Source of the DNA: a bacterium
Lineage (GTDB): Bacteria; JAJRZV01
DNA length: 14,821 nt
Reading direction: 5' to 3'
Assembly (NCBI GenBank): GCA_024275095.1
Contig: JAJRZV010000116.1
Span: 1-14,821 of the forward strand
A program made the position numbers and the translations under genes. Of the stretch, positions 1-7,707 are shown piece after piece. How positions within the stretch are numbered: position 1 is the stretch's first letter; the number at the start of each line of letters is the position of its first letter. Below the pieces are notes generated by a model. The model worked only from the letters and a program-made list of their open reading frames with translations, ran no database searches and had not been told where the DNA came from.

Positions 1-2
1 CA

Positions 3-77
3 ATTACCAGATTTGAGCCAGAGGGATTTTTTCCACTTGCCCCAACTAACATCCATGGAGGTGTCCCATGTGAGTAG
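3..77 (+). other. Left edge: possible 3' end of an unidentified gene
   Basis: Bases 1-145 hold no recognisable gene. One plus-strand frame is open from base 3 to a TAG at 75-77 and would encode a 24-residue tail ending in NIHGGVPCE. A second plus frame is open to a TAG near 91-93, and a minus frame is also open to the edge, so openness alone decides nothing. If the plus-strand tail is real, its gene converges on the minus-strand gene that stops at 146. I see no strong terminator between them. The family is not recognised. Confidence 0.15.
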
Positions 78-145
78 CTTCTTATAGACGCTTACGTTTT
101 TATATATTAGGGCTTGACTTTCTTAAACCAGACCCGACCCCAATG

Positions 146-595
146 TCAATCTATCAGAGCTCTTATTTTTTCCAGTGCCTCCTCGGGCGTGCAAACCTGC
201 TGTATTCCCTCAATGCTCCATGTGCGATAACCGATCACGGGACGTCCCAGCTTGAGTGCAATGGCTATCTCGCTCAGGGTCCCGTAAGCGCCTCCTATGG
301 CGATAACCACCTGGCCCGACGCTGCCACGGCCACGTTGCGCGCATGTCCCAGGCCGGTCGGTATTGGAATATCCACGTGTGGGTTGGCATCACTGTGCCT
401 GTAGGTTGGAAGAATTCCCACCGCGAGTCCGCCCCCGTCCTTTACCCCGCGTGACACGGCCTCCATTATTCCACCTAGGCCGCCTGTGACCACAACCACA
501 TCCATCTGTGCAAGGCCTTTGCCAAGGTGATATGCAAAATCCAGTAAATCAGAACCCGCGTTGCCTGCACCAATAACTGAAACAATCCGTTTCAT
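146..595 (-). CDS. TIGR00725 family (SLOG / LOG-like) protein
   Basis: A 149-aa soluble Rossmann-like protein of the TIGR00725 group, within the SLOG superfamily related to LOG/lysine decarboxylase-like proteins. It opens with a nucleotide-binding-type glycine loop (VSVIGAGNAG, about residues 5-14). The family hallmarks follow: VVTGGLGGIMEA (about 35-46), a GHARN segment near residue 83, and IGGAYGTLSE (about 100-109), the counterpart of the PGGxGTxxE motif. Length is normal for the family. The ATG at 595 is preceded only by a weak GAG-type ribosome site. It lies 28 bases after the stop of the lipoprotein hydrolase on the same strand, so it is probably the last gene of that operon. SLOG proteins bind or cleave nucleotide-like ligands, but the substrate of this subgroup is unknown. 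The link to haem synthesis is positional only. Confidence 0.85.
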   Translation of the reverse strand: MKRIVSVIGAGNAGSDLLDFAYHLGKGLAQMDVVVVTGGLGGIMEAVSRGVKDGGGLAVGILPTYRHSDANPHVDIPIPTGLGHARNVAVAASGQVVIAIGGAYGTLSEIAIALKLGRPVIGYRTWSIEGIQQVCTPEEALEKIRALID

Positions 596-623
596 ATCAG
601 CTCAGTGTAATCTGATGTCACTT

Positions 624-2369
624 TTATTTTACAACACAGGGACCATTGCAAAGGTCTTCAAGTCGGCCATCGTTAGCGGGATCGGCATCGAGAAATGTAA
701 GAAAGAGGTCACGGGCCTGGATTGCCGGTTCCCTGGCAAGAAGCATTACATGGGGTGTAAGCAACTCGTAAAATATGTTGGGCTCCACCGTAAACTGATA
801 CATGCCCCAGGAGGAAGTCTGTTCACTTCCTACAGGAGAAACCTCCAGCCCCGGCACCTTCCTTACATAAGGGTTGAAAAGCACAAGTCCCGCAGCTCGA
901 GCGAGCGTGTTGGTGGTCTCATTAAGTACAATTCCATCATCCACCGATTCCTGGAGTACCACGGCTTTTACGTTCTTTTTCAACCATGAAGCGTAAGAAA
1001 CAGGTTCTATGGCATCCATGATCGTCTGGGATAAACCGAGTAATACGGCAATATCTTCTATCGAGAGAGTCCGCAAAAGCTGCCTCTCTATTCCCACGAA
1101 ACCGTTAATAAAATCTGAACTCATAACGCGGCCTATGCAACAACCGCCCACGTTAAGCACGGCAGCTTCCACCTCCCGGGTTGCAGATAACAGGACGGTA
1201 CCCAGGTACGATCCCATCGACTGCCCGATGTAAAAAACTTTAACCGGCTCGTCTCTTCCAAAAATTTCCTCTGCATGGGTTTTAATAAAGTAGATGAGCA
1301 AAAATTCCTGAATGACGGTTTCCACCTGAGCATCACGAAACACCCCGGCAAACGTCACGTCCAACTTGAGGAAAAGATTGATAAGACTGCCCGTGTACTT
1401 TTGACGTTCGCCGTGAAAAGACGCATCTATTCCACCCATGTAGAATCCCGCACTGCACAGTTCCGGTGCCACGATTTCCATGGTCTCCTTCACGGCACTG
1501 AGGCCGTGGCCAAAAAGCACAAATGGTATCTCCCCTTTACTGCCGTCCTTTTCAGGTACTTTAAGAAGGAAAACGTTTCGGGTGATTCCTGTAGGCCGGA
1601 GGGGTTTTTTCAGCCGCCTGTTTTCATCAAGAAATTCCGGAAATTCCATTACCAGCCTCACGTTACGTGCGACGCCGCTTTCGTAAGAGGGGTATTCCTC
1701 GACGCTTACAATGCGTACATCATCCAGTTCTTCCATGACGGTCAGGGTGATGGAGCGGAAATACGCGGCATTATCTCTTGTCCTGACAGGAAAATCCCAG
1801 ATCGCCTGGACATCCGAAGCGGGCAGCCCCAGGCGCTCCACAATTTCTCCGTACCCAGGACGGGAAAAGATCTCTTCTTCTGAAAGCCCACTGCGATACG
1901 TGCCTCCATCTCTGTAAGGGAGAAAACCTTTTACAATTACGTAATACCTTTCCCCGGGACGGAACGCCTCCAGCGGAAACAGAACCAGGTATTTATCGCT
2001 TTCACGTTGCCATGCAGAAAACGGGACGCGATGAGAAAGGTCCTCGTTCACGATAATGATCGGTGAGCCACTGGTAAGAGACTGCTCGTACCCGGAAAAG
2101 CGGTCGGTATCTACAGTACGGGACACGGGGATTATTACAGGGCTGACCTGGCTGAACCCATCTGCACTTTCCAGAAGTTCAGCATCAAGTCCTTCAGGCA
2201 ACGCGTATTCTGGTACGTTCATCCTCCCACCCTGGAGAGAGAAACAAAAACTATTTGGAAAGGGAAAGAACGGACTGTCACTGTACGGGGTAATACAGTG
2301 CTTTTCACTCCCACACGAGGCGAAAAGGAAAAAACATATACCACCGATTATCCGGATTGCACGTCTCAA
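624..2369 (-). CDS. Lipoprotein alpha/beta-hydrolase (lipase/esterase-like)
   Basis: A 581-aa exported protein. The N-terminus has an arginine-rich stretch, a hydrophobic core and a lipobox ending FASC (Cys19), so it is predicted to be a lipid-anchored extracytoplasmic protein. Residues about 50-250 look like beta-rich Ig-like modules (for example RPGERYYVIVKGFL near 137). The hydrolase fold follows, with FGHGLSA (about 286-292) as a likely oxyanion loop and GQSMG (382-386) placing nucleophile Ser384. Likely partners are Asp477/478 (SVDDG) and His540 (TPHVMLL). This architecture resembles large bacterial lipase-type lipoproteins; the substrate is unknown. The start is TTG at 2369, overlapping the cobA-hemD stop in a TTGA tetranucleotide. 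It is supported because it begins the signal peptide directly. Its place at the end of a haem operon suggests co-transcription but gives no known functional link. The triad Asp and His are inferred from position. Confidence 0.75.
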   Translation of the reverse strand: MRRAIRIIGGICFFLFASCGSEKHCITPYSDSPFFPFPNSFCFSLQGGRMNVPEYALPEGLDAELLESADGFSQVSPVIIPVSRTVDTDRFSGYEQSLTSGSPIIIVNEDLSHRVPFSAWQRESDKYLVLFPLEAFRPGERYYVIVKGFLPYRDGGTYRSGLSEEEIFSRPGYGEIVERLGLPASDVQAIWDFPVRTRDNAAYFRSITLTVMEELDDVRIVSVEEYPSYESGVARNVRLVMEFPEFLDENRRLKKPLRPTGITRNVFLLKVPEKDGSKGEIPFVLFGHGLSAVKETMEIVAPELCSAGFYMGGIDASFHGERQKYTGSLINLFLKLDVTFAGVFRDAQVETVIQEFLLIYFIKTHAEEIFGRDEPVKVFYIGQSMGSYLGTVLLSATREVEAAVLNVGGCCIGRVMSSDFINGFVGIERQLLRTLSIEDIAVLLGLSQTIMDAIEPVSYASWLKKNVKAVVLQESVDDGIVLNETTNTLARAAGLVLFNPYVRKVPGLEVSPVGSEQTSSWGMYQFTVEPNIFYELLTPHVMLLAREPAIQARDLFLTFLDADPANDGRLEDLCNGPCVVK

Positions 2370-3913
2370 CTTATCCGCTCTCTTTTACCCTTATAAAAAC
2401 TTTCAATCGCAGAAACAAGCGCCTCCACGGTAAAATTTTCAGGCTCAATATCGGGTTTAAAACCCTTGCCCTTAATGGTCTCACGCGTAACCGGACCGAT
2501 TACAGCAATGTGAAGGTTTCCAAGGATTTCTCCGGCCGCGTCCTCTCCCAGTGCACGAAAAAAATTCTCCACGGTTGATGAACTTGTAAAAGTCACGCAG
2601 TGCAGTCCGCCGTTTTGAACTTCTTCCTGGAGAACCTTTGCCTTTTCTTTCACTTCTTCAGGCATCACAGTCCGATACACGGGTATTACCTCAACATGAG
2701 CTCCATGGGACCGAAGAGTTTCAGGTAAAATTTCACGGGCTTTCTCCGCCCTGATAATGAGCACTTTGCGAGTCCTTATATCCCCCCTATGAATAAGGTG
2801 CTCGAGCACGCCCTCAGCAACAAATTTCTCCGGTACCACATCAGCACGAAGTGAGTAAACTTGCAGTGCCTCCGCGGTTGCCGAACCTATACACACAAGC
2901 TGGCATCGACCAAACACCCGCGCATCCATGCCCGCTTTAAAGAGCGCCTCCATGAACACGTGCACCCCGTTCCGCGATGTAAACACCACGTAATCAGCGG
3001 CTTGGATTTTTTTGGCTGTCTCTTTCACGCTTTTTCCGTCCACGATGGGTTTTATCTCGATTACAGGAAAGTGAAATACATACGCACCGCGTTCTTTCAG
3101 CAACCGGGTCATATCGCGTGCCTGGTGGCGTGCACGTGTATTTATCACTCCAATCCCGAAAAGGGGCCTTCTCTCGTACCAGTTAAACAGGTCTGCATAA
3201 CGGCATACCCGGCCCACAATAAAAAGCGCAGGTGGACTCATCTGCACTTTTTCGGCCAGTAACACAATGTCCTGAAGCGTTCCTTTTACACTCCGCTGGG
3301 ACGGGGTGTAAGCCCTGTGGATGAGTACACACGGAGTATTACTTTCCATCCCGGCTTCCTTCAGTTCCTCCACAATTTCAGGAAGTTTTTTCACCGGCAT
3401 GTAAAACACGAGCGTTTCTCCGGCCTTTACAAATTCACGGAGTCGGGTACTCCTCTCCTGCTTCCACCACGCTTCATGACCTGTAATGAACGTGACCGCC
3501 GATGCCCATTCACGGTGAGTGAGAGGTATTCCTGCTGCTGCAGCACCGGCCGAAGCAGCAGTAATCCCTGGAACAACCTCAAAAGGGACTTCCGCTTTCC
3601 ACAGTGCTTCCATTTCTTCACCGGCTCGACCAAATATCAGGGGGTCCCCGCCCTTGAGCCTCACGACAGTAAGACCGTCAAGAGCACGTTCGACCATGAG
3701 GTGATTAATTTCATCCTGGCGCTGATCGTACTTCCACGCGTGTCTGCCTGCGAATATTTTTTCAGCTTCTTTCCTCACTTCTTCAAGCAACTCTTCTGGT
3801 ATGAGCGAGTCGTATATAACCACGTCAGCCTGTTTCAATAATTCGACACATCGCCTGGTAACCAGTAAAGGGTCTCCCGGACCAGCACCTACGATGTAGA
3901 CTTTTCCCTTCGT
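2366..3913 (-). CDS. cobA-hemD: Uroporphyrinogen-III C-methyltransferase / uroporphyrinogen-III synthase fusion
   Basis: A cytoplasmic two-domain tetrapyrrole enzyme of about 515 aa. The N-terminal half is SUMT (CobA), which uses SAM to methylate uroporphyrinogen III to precorrin-2. It shows VGAGPGDP (8-15), LKGGDPLIFGR (86-96) and VVPGITAA (113-120). The C-terminal half, from about residue 250, is HemD, which cyclises hydroxymethylbilane to uroporphyrinogen III. CobA-HemD fusions are common in anaerobes. The start is unusual. The first permitted codon (TTG, 3838) would remove the SAM loop and has no ribosome site. The coding frame continues upstream to an ACG at 3911-3913, which sits where the family's initiator Met lies (followed by KGKVYIVG). 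That ACG is 4 bases after a full AGGAGGTGA. The ORF overlaps the end of hemC by 25 bases. An in-frame TGA precedes the ribosome site, so no start further upstream is possible. ACG initiation, mutation or sequencing error all remain open. Confidence 0.9.
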   Translation of the reverse strand, partial: TKGKVYIVGAGPGDPLLVTRRCVELLKQADVVIYDSLIPEELLEEVRKEAEKIFAGRHAWKYDQRQDEINHLMVERALDGLTVVRLKGGDPLIFGRAGEEMEALWKAEVPFEVVPGITAASAGAAAAGIPLTHREWASAVTFITGHEAWWKQERSTRLREFVKAGETLVFYMPVKKLPEIVEELKEAGMESNTPCVLIHRAYTPSQRSVKGTLQDIVLLAEKVQMSPPALFIVGRVCRYADLFNWYERRPLFGIGVINTRARHQARDMTRLLKERGAYVFHFPVIEIKPIVDGKSVKETAKKIQAADYVVFTSRNGVHVFMEALFKAGMDARVFGRCQLVCIGSATAEALQVYSLRADVVPEKFVAEGVLEHLIHRGDIRTRKVLIIRAEKAREILPETLRSHGAHVEVIPVYRTVMPEEVKEKAKVLQEEVQNGGLHCVTFTSSSTVENFFRALGEDAAGEILGNLHIAVIGPVTRETIKGKGFKPDIEPENFTVEALVSAIESFYKGKRERIS

Positions 3914-4821
3914 TTCCTCACCTCCTCAATTAATTCCCCGGCACCTCTCTCAAGCAGTGCCTTACCAGCAGCAACTCCAACTGCGACAGGGTCAACTCCC
4001 TTCACACTTTCGTACATCATTCGAGAACCATCCTCATCAGCCACGAAAGCTGTAAGTAAAAACCGACCGTCTACCTGGACAGCATGAGCTGCAGCCGGGA
4101 CCTGACAGCCTCCTTCAATGGTTTCAAGAAACGCTCTTTCCGCATCAATGCACTGACGTGTACTTTCGTGGTTCAGGGACTCCAGCAATTCCCCAAATTG
4201 ACAATCTTCACGCACTTCCACCACGATAACACCCTGACCTGTGGCAGGTATAAATTCGCTGCTATCAAACACAACCTGGGCGGCATCTGCCAGACCCATC
4301 CGCTTGAGTCCCGCATATGCCATCACAGCAGCATCTGCTACTCCCTCGCGTATTTTCCTTACACGGGTATCCACGTTTCCCCTGATCTCCACGACTTTCA
4401 AATCCGGGCGTCGTGCGAGTATCTGGGCCTTGCGGCGCAAACTGCTGGTTCCCACAGTTGCTCCTTCGGGTAAATCCTCCAGGCACCTGTACTTGAAAGA
4501 TACAAACGCATCACGCGGATCTTCTCTCTCAAGCACTGCCCCCACTTTCAGTCCCTGCGGAAGTTCCGTGGGAAGGTCCTTTAACGAGTGCACAGCAAAA
4601 TCAATATTACCTCGAAGCATCTCCTCTTCGATTTCCTTGACAAAAAGGCCTTTCCCTCCGATACGCGACAGGGGCGAGTCAATAATTTTGTCTCCTTTTG
4701 TTTTAATCACCACAACTTCGACCTCTACTGACGGCTCGATGGACTGGAGTCGCTCTATCACGTGACGTGTTTGCCACAGAGCGAGCTTGCTTCCACGGCT
4801 ACCGGCCCTCAGCTTCACCAT
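3889..4821 (-). CDS. hemC: Hydroxymethylbilane synthase (porphobilinogen deaminase)
   Basis: A 310-aa cytoplasmic enzyme that joins four porphobilinogen units into hydroxymethylbilane, the substrate of the HemD domain encoded next. The family signatures are present: RAGSRGSKLALWQT at the N-terminus, KDLPTELPQG with the catalytic Asp82 (about 81-90), VGTSSLRRKAQ (about 123-133), RGNVDTRVRK (about 147-156), and EGGCQVPAAAHA. Cys239 in the last motif is the attachment point for the dipyrromethane cofactor. Length is normal for the family. The ATG start is preceded by AAGGAGGG at 4832-4825. The gene overlaps the end of hemA by 23 bases, and its own 3' end overlaps cobA-hemD by 25 bases, so translation of the three is probably coupled. 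Confidence 0.97.
   Translation of the reverse strand: MVKLRAGSRGSKLALWQTRHVIERLQSIEPSVEVEVVVIKTKGDKIIDSPLSRIGGKGLFVKEIEEEMLRGNIDFAVHSLKDLPTELPQGLKVGAVLEREDPRDAFVSFKYRCLEDLPEGATVGTSSLRRKAQILARRPDLKVVEIRGNVDTRVRKIREGVADAAVMAYAGLKRMGLADAAQVVFDSSEFIPATGQGVIVVEVREDCQFGELLESLNHESTRQCIDAERAFLETIEGGCQVPAAAHAVQVDGRFLLTAFVADEDGSRMMYESVKGVDPVAVGVAAGKALLERGAGELIEEVRKRREKSTS
3916..3927 (-). promoter_or_regulatory. Full-length Shine-Dalgarno site for cobA-hemD, inside hemC
   Basis: Read on the minus strand, the end of hemC contains AGGAGGTGA (3926-3918), complementary to the whole anti-Shine-Dalgarno tail of 16S rRNA. GGAGG is 7 bases from the ACG at 3913 and more than 70 bases from the TTG at 3838. Such a strong site implies a start codon close by and is the main argument for initiation at or next to the ACG. 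Confidence 0.75.
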
Positions 4822-6091
4822 TATCCCTCCTTATGGCAAAAACCATTCTCATAATGTCCGCCACTTCGGACAGCTTGCCTTCCCGTGCCGCTTGTTTGAT
4901 ACGCGTGGCCGGCACATGCATCAACTTCTTTACAAGGGAATTGATAAAACCTTCCTTCAAATCCTGAGTAAACTCCCCGCGCCTTGAAAATTCGTGTAAC
5001 AGCTCCTCATACTCTTCTTCCACTATCCTTCTTACCGCAGAGTAAAGCTCCCCCAGCAAATCATTAATATCCACCTCACGCGTTCGAGCGATAAACTTCT
5101 TCACTTCCTCATCAACAATCCGCCGTGCCTTCTCTGCCTCCTTTAATCTCAACTGCTTGTTCTCGTCGGCAATCTTTTCCAGGTCGTCTATGTCATAAAG
5201 AAAGACACCTTCAAGTTTCCCTACCTTGTCTGAAACGACACGGGGAATGGAAATGTCAATGATAAAAAGTGGAGCACCTTTGCGTTTGTACACAATTCCT
5301 TCTGCTCGTTCATAAGTCAATATGTGCGTGGGCGAGCCCGCTGCTGTAATAATCACATCGAAAAGATGCGCCTCTCTCAGAAAATCATCATAAGTAAGAG
5401 CTCTGCCTGTTCCAATTTCTTCTATGAGCTCTTCGGCATGGGCAAGTGTCCTTGAAGCGACAACAATATCTTCCACGCCGTGTGCGTGAAGCTGACGTAC
5501 AGTGAGAGTGCCCATCTCCCCAGCACCGATAACAGCCGCCCGAACTTTTCTTAAATCTCCAAAAATCCGTTCTGCCATCTCAACAGCAACATGACTTACC
5601 GAAGTGGGCATGGCGCCAATTCCTGTTTCCGTTCGAATGCGCTTTCCAACCCGAAAAGCATGGTGAAACAGTGTGCTCATTCCCACCCCGGATGCACCCC
5701 CTGCGACGGCTTCAGAATACGCGGCCTTCACCTGATTGAGTATCTGAGGCTCACCGAGAACCATGGAATCAAGACTACCGGCCACATAGAAAAGATGCCT
5801 GACGGCGTTTTCGCTTTCGTGGAAATAAACATGTTTCTCTATTTCTTCTTCTGAAAGGTTGTATCGCATTTTGAGAAAATCTTTTATTTTCTGCTGTACA
5901 GGACCGGTTCGAAAAATGTAATATTCCACGCGGTTGCACGTTGAAAGAATCACTACCTCATCAACGTTTTCAATGGATTTGACCTCCTTTAAAAGATTTC
6001 TTAACTCTTCGCCTGAAGCCGCAAGGCACTCTCTTAACTCCACAGGAGCCGTCCGGTAACTCAGGCCTGCAAGGAAAAAACGGGAAATCAT
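4799..6091 (-). CDS. hemA: Glutamyl-tRNA reductase
   Basis: A 430-aa NADPH-dependent enzyme that reduces glutamyl-tRNA(Glu) to glutamate-1-semialdehyde, the first committed step of C5-pathway tetrapyrrole synthesis. The N-terminal catalytic domain contains STCNRVEYY with the thioester-forming Cys52. GEPQILNQVKAAY lies near 113-125. The NADPH-binding domain carries VIGAGEMG (187-194). The C-terminal helical region holds the dimerisation domain, rich in Glu, Arg and Lys. Length and motif order match the family. The ATG lies 7 bases past the ccsA stop, with only a weak GAG ribosome site, which suggests coupling to ccsA. The 3' end overlaps hemC by 23 bases. The partner hemL (aminomutase) and the next enzyme hemB are not in the window. 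Confidence 0.97.
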   Translation of the reverse strand: MISRFFLAGLSYRTAPVELRECLAASGEELRNLLKEVKSIENVDEVVILSTCNRVEYYIFRTGPVQQKIKDFLKMRYNLSEEEIEKHVYFHESENAVRHLFYVAGSLDSMVLGEPQILNQVKAAYSEAVAGGASGVGMSTLFHHAFRVGKRIRTETGIGAMPTSVSHVAVEMAERIFGDLRKVRAAVIGAGEMGTLTVRQLHAHGVEDIVVASRTLAHAEELIEEIGTGRALTYDDFLREAHLFDVIITAAGSPTHILTYERAEGIVYKRKGAPLFIIDISIPRVVSDKVGKLEGVFLYDIDDLEKIADENKQLRLKEAEKARRIVDEEVKKFIARTREVDINDLLGELYSAVRRIVEEEYEELLHEFSRRGEFTQDLKEGFINSLVKKLMHVPATRIKQAAREGKLSEVADIMRMVFAIRRDNGEAEGR

Positions 6092-6097
6092 TTTTTC

Positions 6098-6904
6098 TCA
6101 GAACCGATGGTAGCCTTTAAAAATTGTACTCGAGCCGAGAAACGTGAACATCAATATAATAAATGCGACTACCGAAGCATACGCCAGGCGCCGTCCCTTC
6201 CAGCCCATGAAACGCAGGTGCAGTGGAATGGCATAAGCGATCCAGGTAGCGAGCGTCCACACTTCTTTCGGATCCCACGACCACCACACACCCCGGGTAT
6301 GTTCGGACCAGATGGAACCGGTAATCATGGCAAGAGTGAGCATGGGGAATCCGTAGGTTATCGCCCTCATGTTGAGGTCCTCTACTTTTTCCAGTGGAGG
6401 CAGGCGCCTGAAAAGGGTCCCGGTTGTTTTCGACTTCATGCGCCTCTCGAGAATAATGTATGAAAGACCCGAAGCAAACGACAGGACAAAAAAGGCATAA
6501 CCCACAAAGGCAAAAGTCACATGTACGGGGAACAAAATGGAATCAAAACCGGGGGGCATGGGACCCTTCCCTATGCCGGAGATCATCAACATCACCTCAC
6601 ACACCAGAGCCACAGGCATCACGAATGCACCGAGCACTTCCTCGTCGGGAGAGTGAAGGAATACAACAAAGGCCAGCACCACCGCCCACCCGAAAGTGGC
6701 AAGAGCCTCTGGCATGGAAAGAATCGGCAGACGGTCGGCATAGGCATATGAAAAGGCAGCATAAAGAAAGTGCGCTAAAAGCCCGCCTGCTGCACAAACA
6801 GTACCGGCTTTACGTATCCAGGGAATCGCCCTGTAAAAATACAGGATAAAAAAACCTGATGAAAACGCGTAAAATACAGCTGCTGTAATTACAAGCGCCT
6901 CCAT
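6098..6904 (-). CDS. ccsA: CcsA/HemX-type cytochrome c assembly membrane protein
   Basis: A 268-aa polytopic membrane protein of the CcmC/CcsA/ResC haem-handling superfamily, with about eight hydrophobic segments. The tryptophan-rich WWD motif is complete (WWSWDPKEVW, about 207-216). The flanking conserved histidines are also present: His128 in HVTFAFVGYAFF and His229 in HLRF. This favours a haem-exporting or haem-attaching role in cytochrome c maturation, normally with a CcsB/ResB partner that is not seen here. The position directly ahead of hemA recalls B. subtilis HemX, a related protein that limits HemA amount, so a regulatory role is possible. I prefer the ATG at 6904, which has GAGG five bases upstream. 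A GTG two codons earlier would overlap its own ribosome site. It is the first gene of the tight ccsA-hemA-hemC-cobA/hemD block. Confidence 0.88.
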   Translation of the reverse strand: MEALVITAAVFYAFSSGFFILYFYRAIPWIRKAGTVCAAGGLLAHFLYAAFSYAYADRLPILSMPEALATFGWAVVLAFVVFLHSPDEEVLGAFVMPVALVCEVMLMISGIGKGPMPPGFDSILFPVHVTFAFVGYAFFVLSFASGLSYIILERRMKSKTTGTLFRRLPPLEKVEDLNMRAITYGFPMLTLAMITGSIWSEHTRGVWWSWDPKEVWTLATWIAYAIPLHLRFMGWKGRRLAYASVVAFIILMFTFLGSSTIFKGYHRF

Positions 6905-6932
6905 CTTCACCTCGGAACTTTTGCTTTGAGAT

Positions 6933-6966
6933 TAACTTACATCCTGAAACATATTATGTAAAGTTA
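6933..6966. repeat. Inverted repeat between the DUF72 gene and ccsA
   Basis: TAACTTACAT (6933-6942) faces ATGTAAAGTTA (6956-6966), an inverted pair with a single extra base and a 13-base spacer. It covers the stop codon of the DUF72 gene and lies about 30 bases upstream of ccsA. It could be an operator for the haem genes or an AT-rich RNA hairpin. It lacks a GC-rich stem and a T-run, so it does not look like a standard terminator. Confidence 0.4.
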
Positions 6967-7707
6967 CACTGACCCAATCATCATCTTTCTAAACTCGACG
7001 GCGTTTTCGAACATATAAACATTGTTAAACAGCACGTATGTTGAGCACCCCCACCTTTCCACGCGTTCAGCAAGTGCTGCCAGGTCTTTTTTTGTATACC
7101 TGTACCTGTAGTTCTTTCCACCGTGAAGTCTCAGGTACAGGAACTTACATGATTTGAAAAAATCAGAGGGAGGTTCTTCTGCTGCAAGAGGATCGAAAAC
7201 AATGGGCACTTTAGACTGTTCATATATCTTGAGAGCTGCATCCCATGACCATCCACGTGGTTCAAACACAATTTCCAGATTTTCTCGTATATGTCGCCTG
7301 AAGAAATTTACGGCAGCATTGATATTTTCCTGCAAAGGTTTAAAGGACGGGGGCGTTTGAAAAAGAATAATCCTCGCATTCAGGAGTTCGGCACATTCCA
7401 GCGTTTTCTGCCACGCCTTCTCAACGAGAGGCGATGCCACGAAGAAGCCACATCCCATTCCTTTTTCAACTTTTAAAGATTTCAGGCGTCTGTACGTTGG
7501 AGAAGAAGGGGGATGAGTAATGAGTTGCCATGCCTTAACGGTAAAGCAAAAACTCTCCGGTGCTTCGGTACGCCACGTCCTCAAACGATCGAGGGATGGA
7601 GGATCATAAAAGGTTTGCTGCACCTCCACGACGTCCAGGTTCCCAAACACGCGGGCACGCGCCACCGGGAAACCGCAAACGCCTACTTTCAACCCTGAGG
7701 CTGCCAT
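6964..7707 (-). CDS. DUF72 / YecE family protein
   Basis: A 247-aa cytoplasmic protein of the DUF72 (YecE-like) family, which adopts a TIM-barrel-like fold and has no firmly established function. The family blocks occur in order: VGVCGFP at the N-terminus, VEVQQTFYDPPS (like the usual VExxxTFY), FCFTVKAWQLITHP, FEPRGWSWDA, YLRLHGG and a C-terminal YVLFNN segment. I chose the ATG at 7707 because GAAGGTG lies five bases upstream and the family homology begins immediately. The ORF is open a further 26 codons to an ATG at 7785, but that extension looks non-coding and would cover the promoter region. The stop is about 60 bases before the ccsA start on the same strand, so this may be the operon's first gene. 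Its relation to haem synthesis is unknown. Confidence 0.88.
   Translation of the reverse strand: MAASGLKVGVCGFPVARARVFGNLDVVEVQQTFYDPPSLDRLRTWRTEAPESFCFTVKAWQLITHPPSSPTYRRLKSLKVEKGMGCGFFVASPLVEKAWQKTLECAELLNARIILFQTPPSFKPLQENINAAVNFFRRHIRENLEIVFEPRGWSWDAALKIYEQSKVPIVFDPLAAEEPPSDFFKSCKFLYLRLHGGKNYRYRYTKKDLAALAERVERWGCSTYVLFNNVYMFENAVEFRKMMIGSV

Noticed and set aside
1275-1883. 202-aa plus-strand ORF inside the lipoprotein hydrolase gene.
   Set aside because: It is antisense to a gene with a signal peptide and catalytic motifs, and its product shows no family features.
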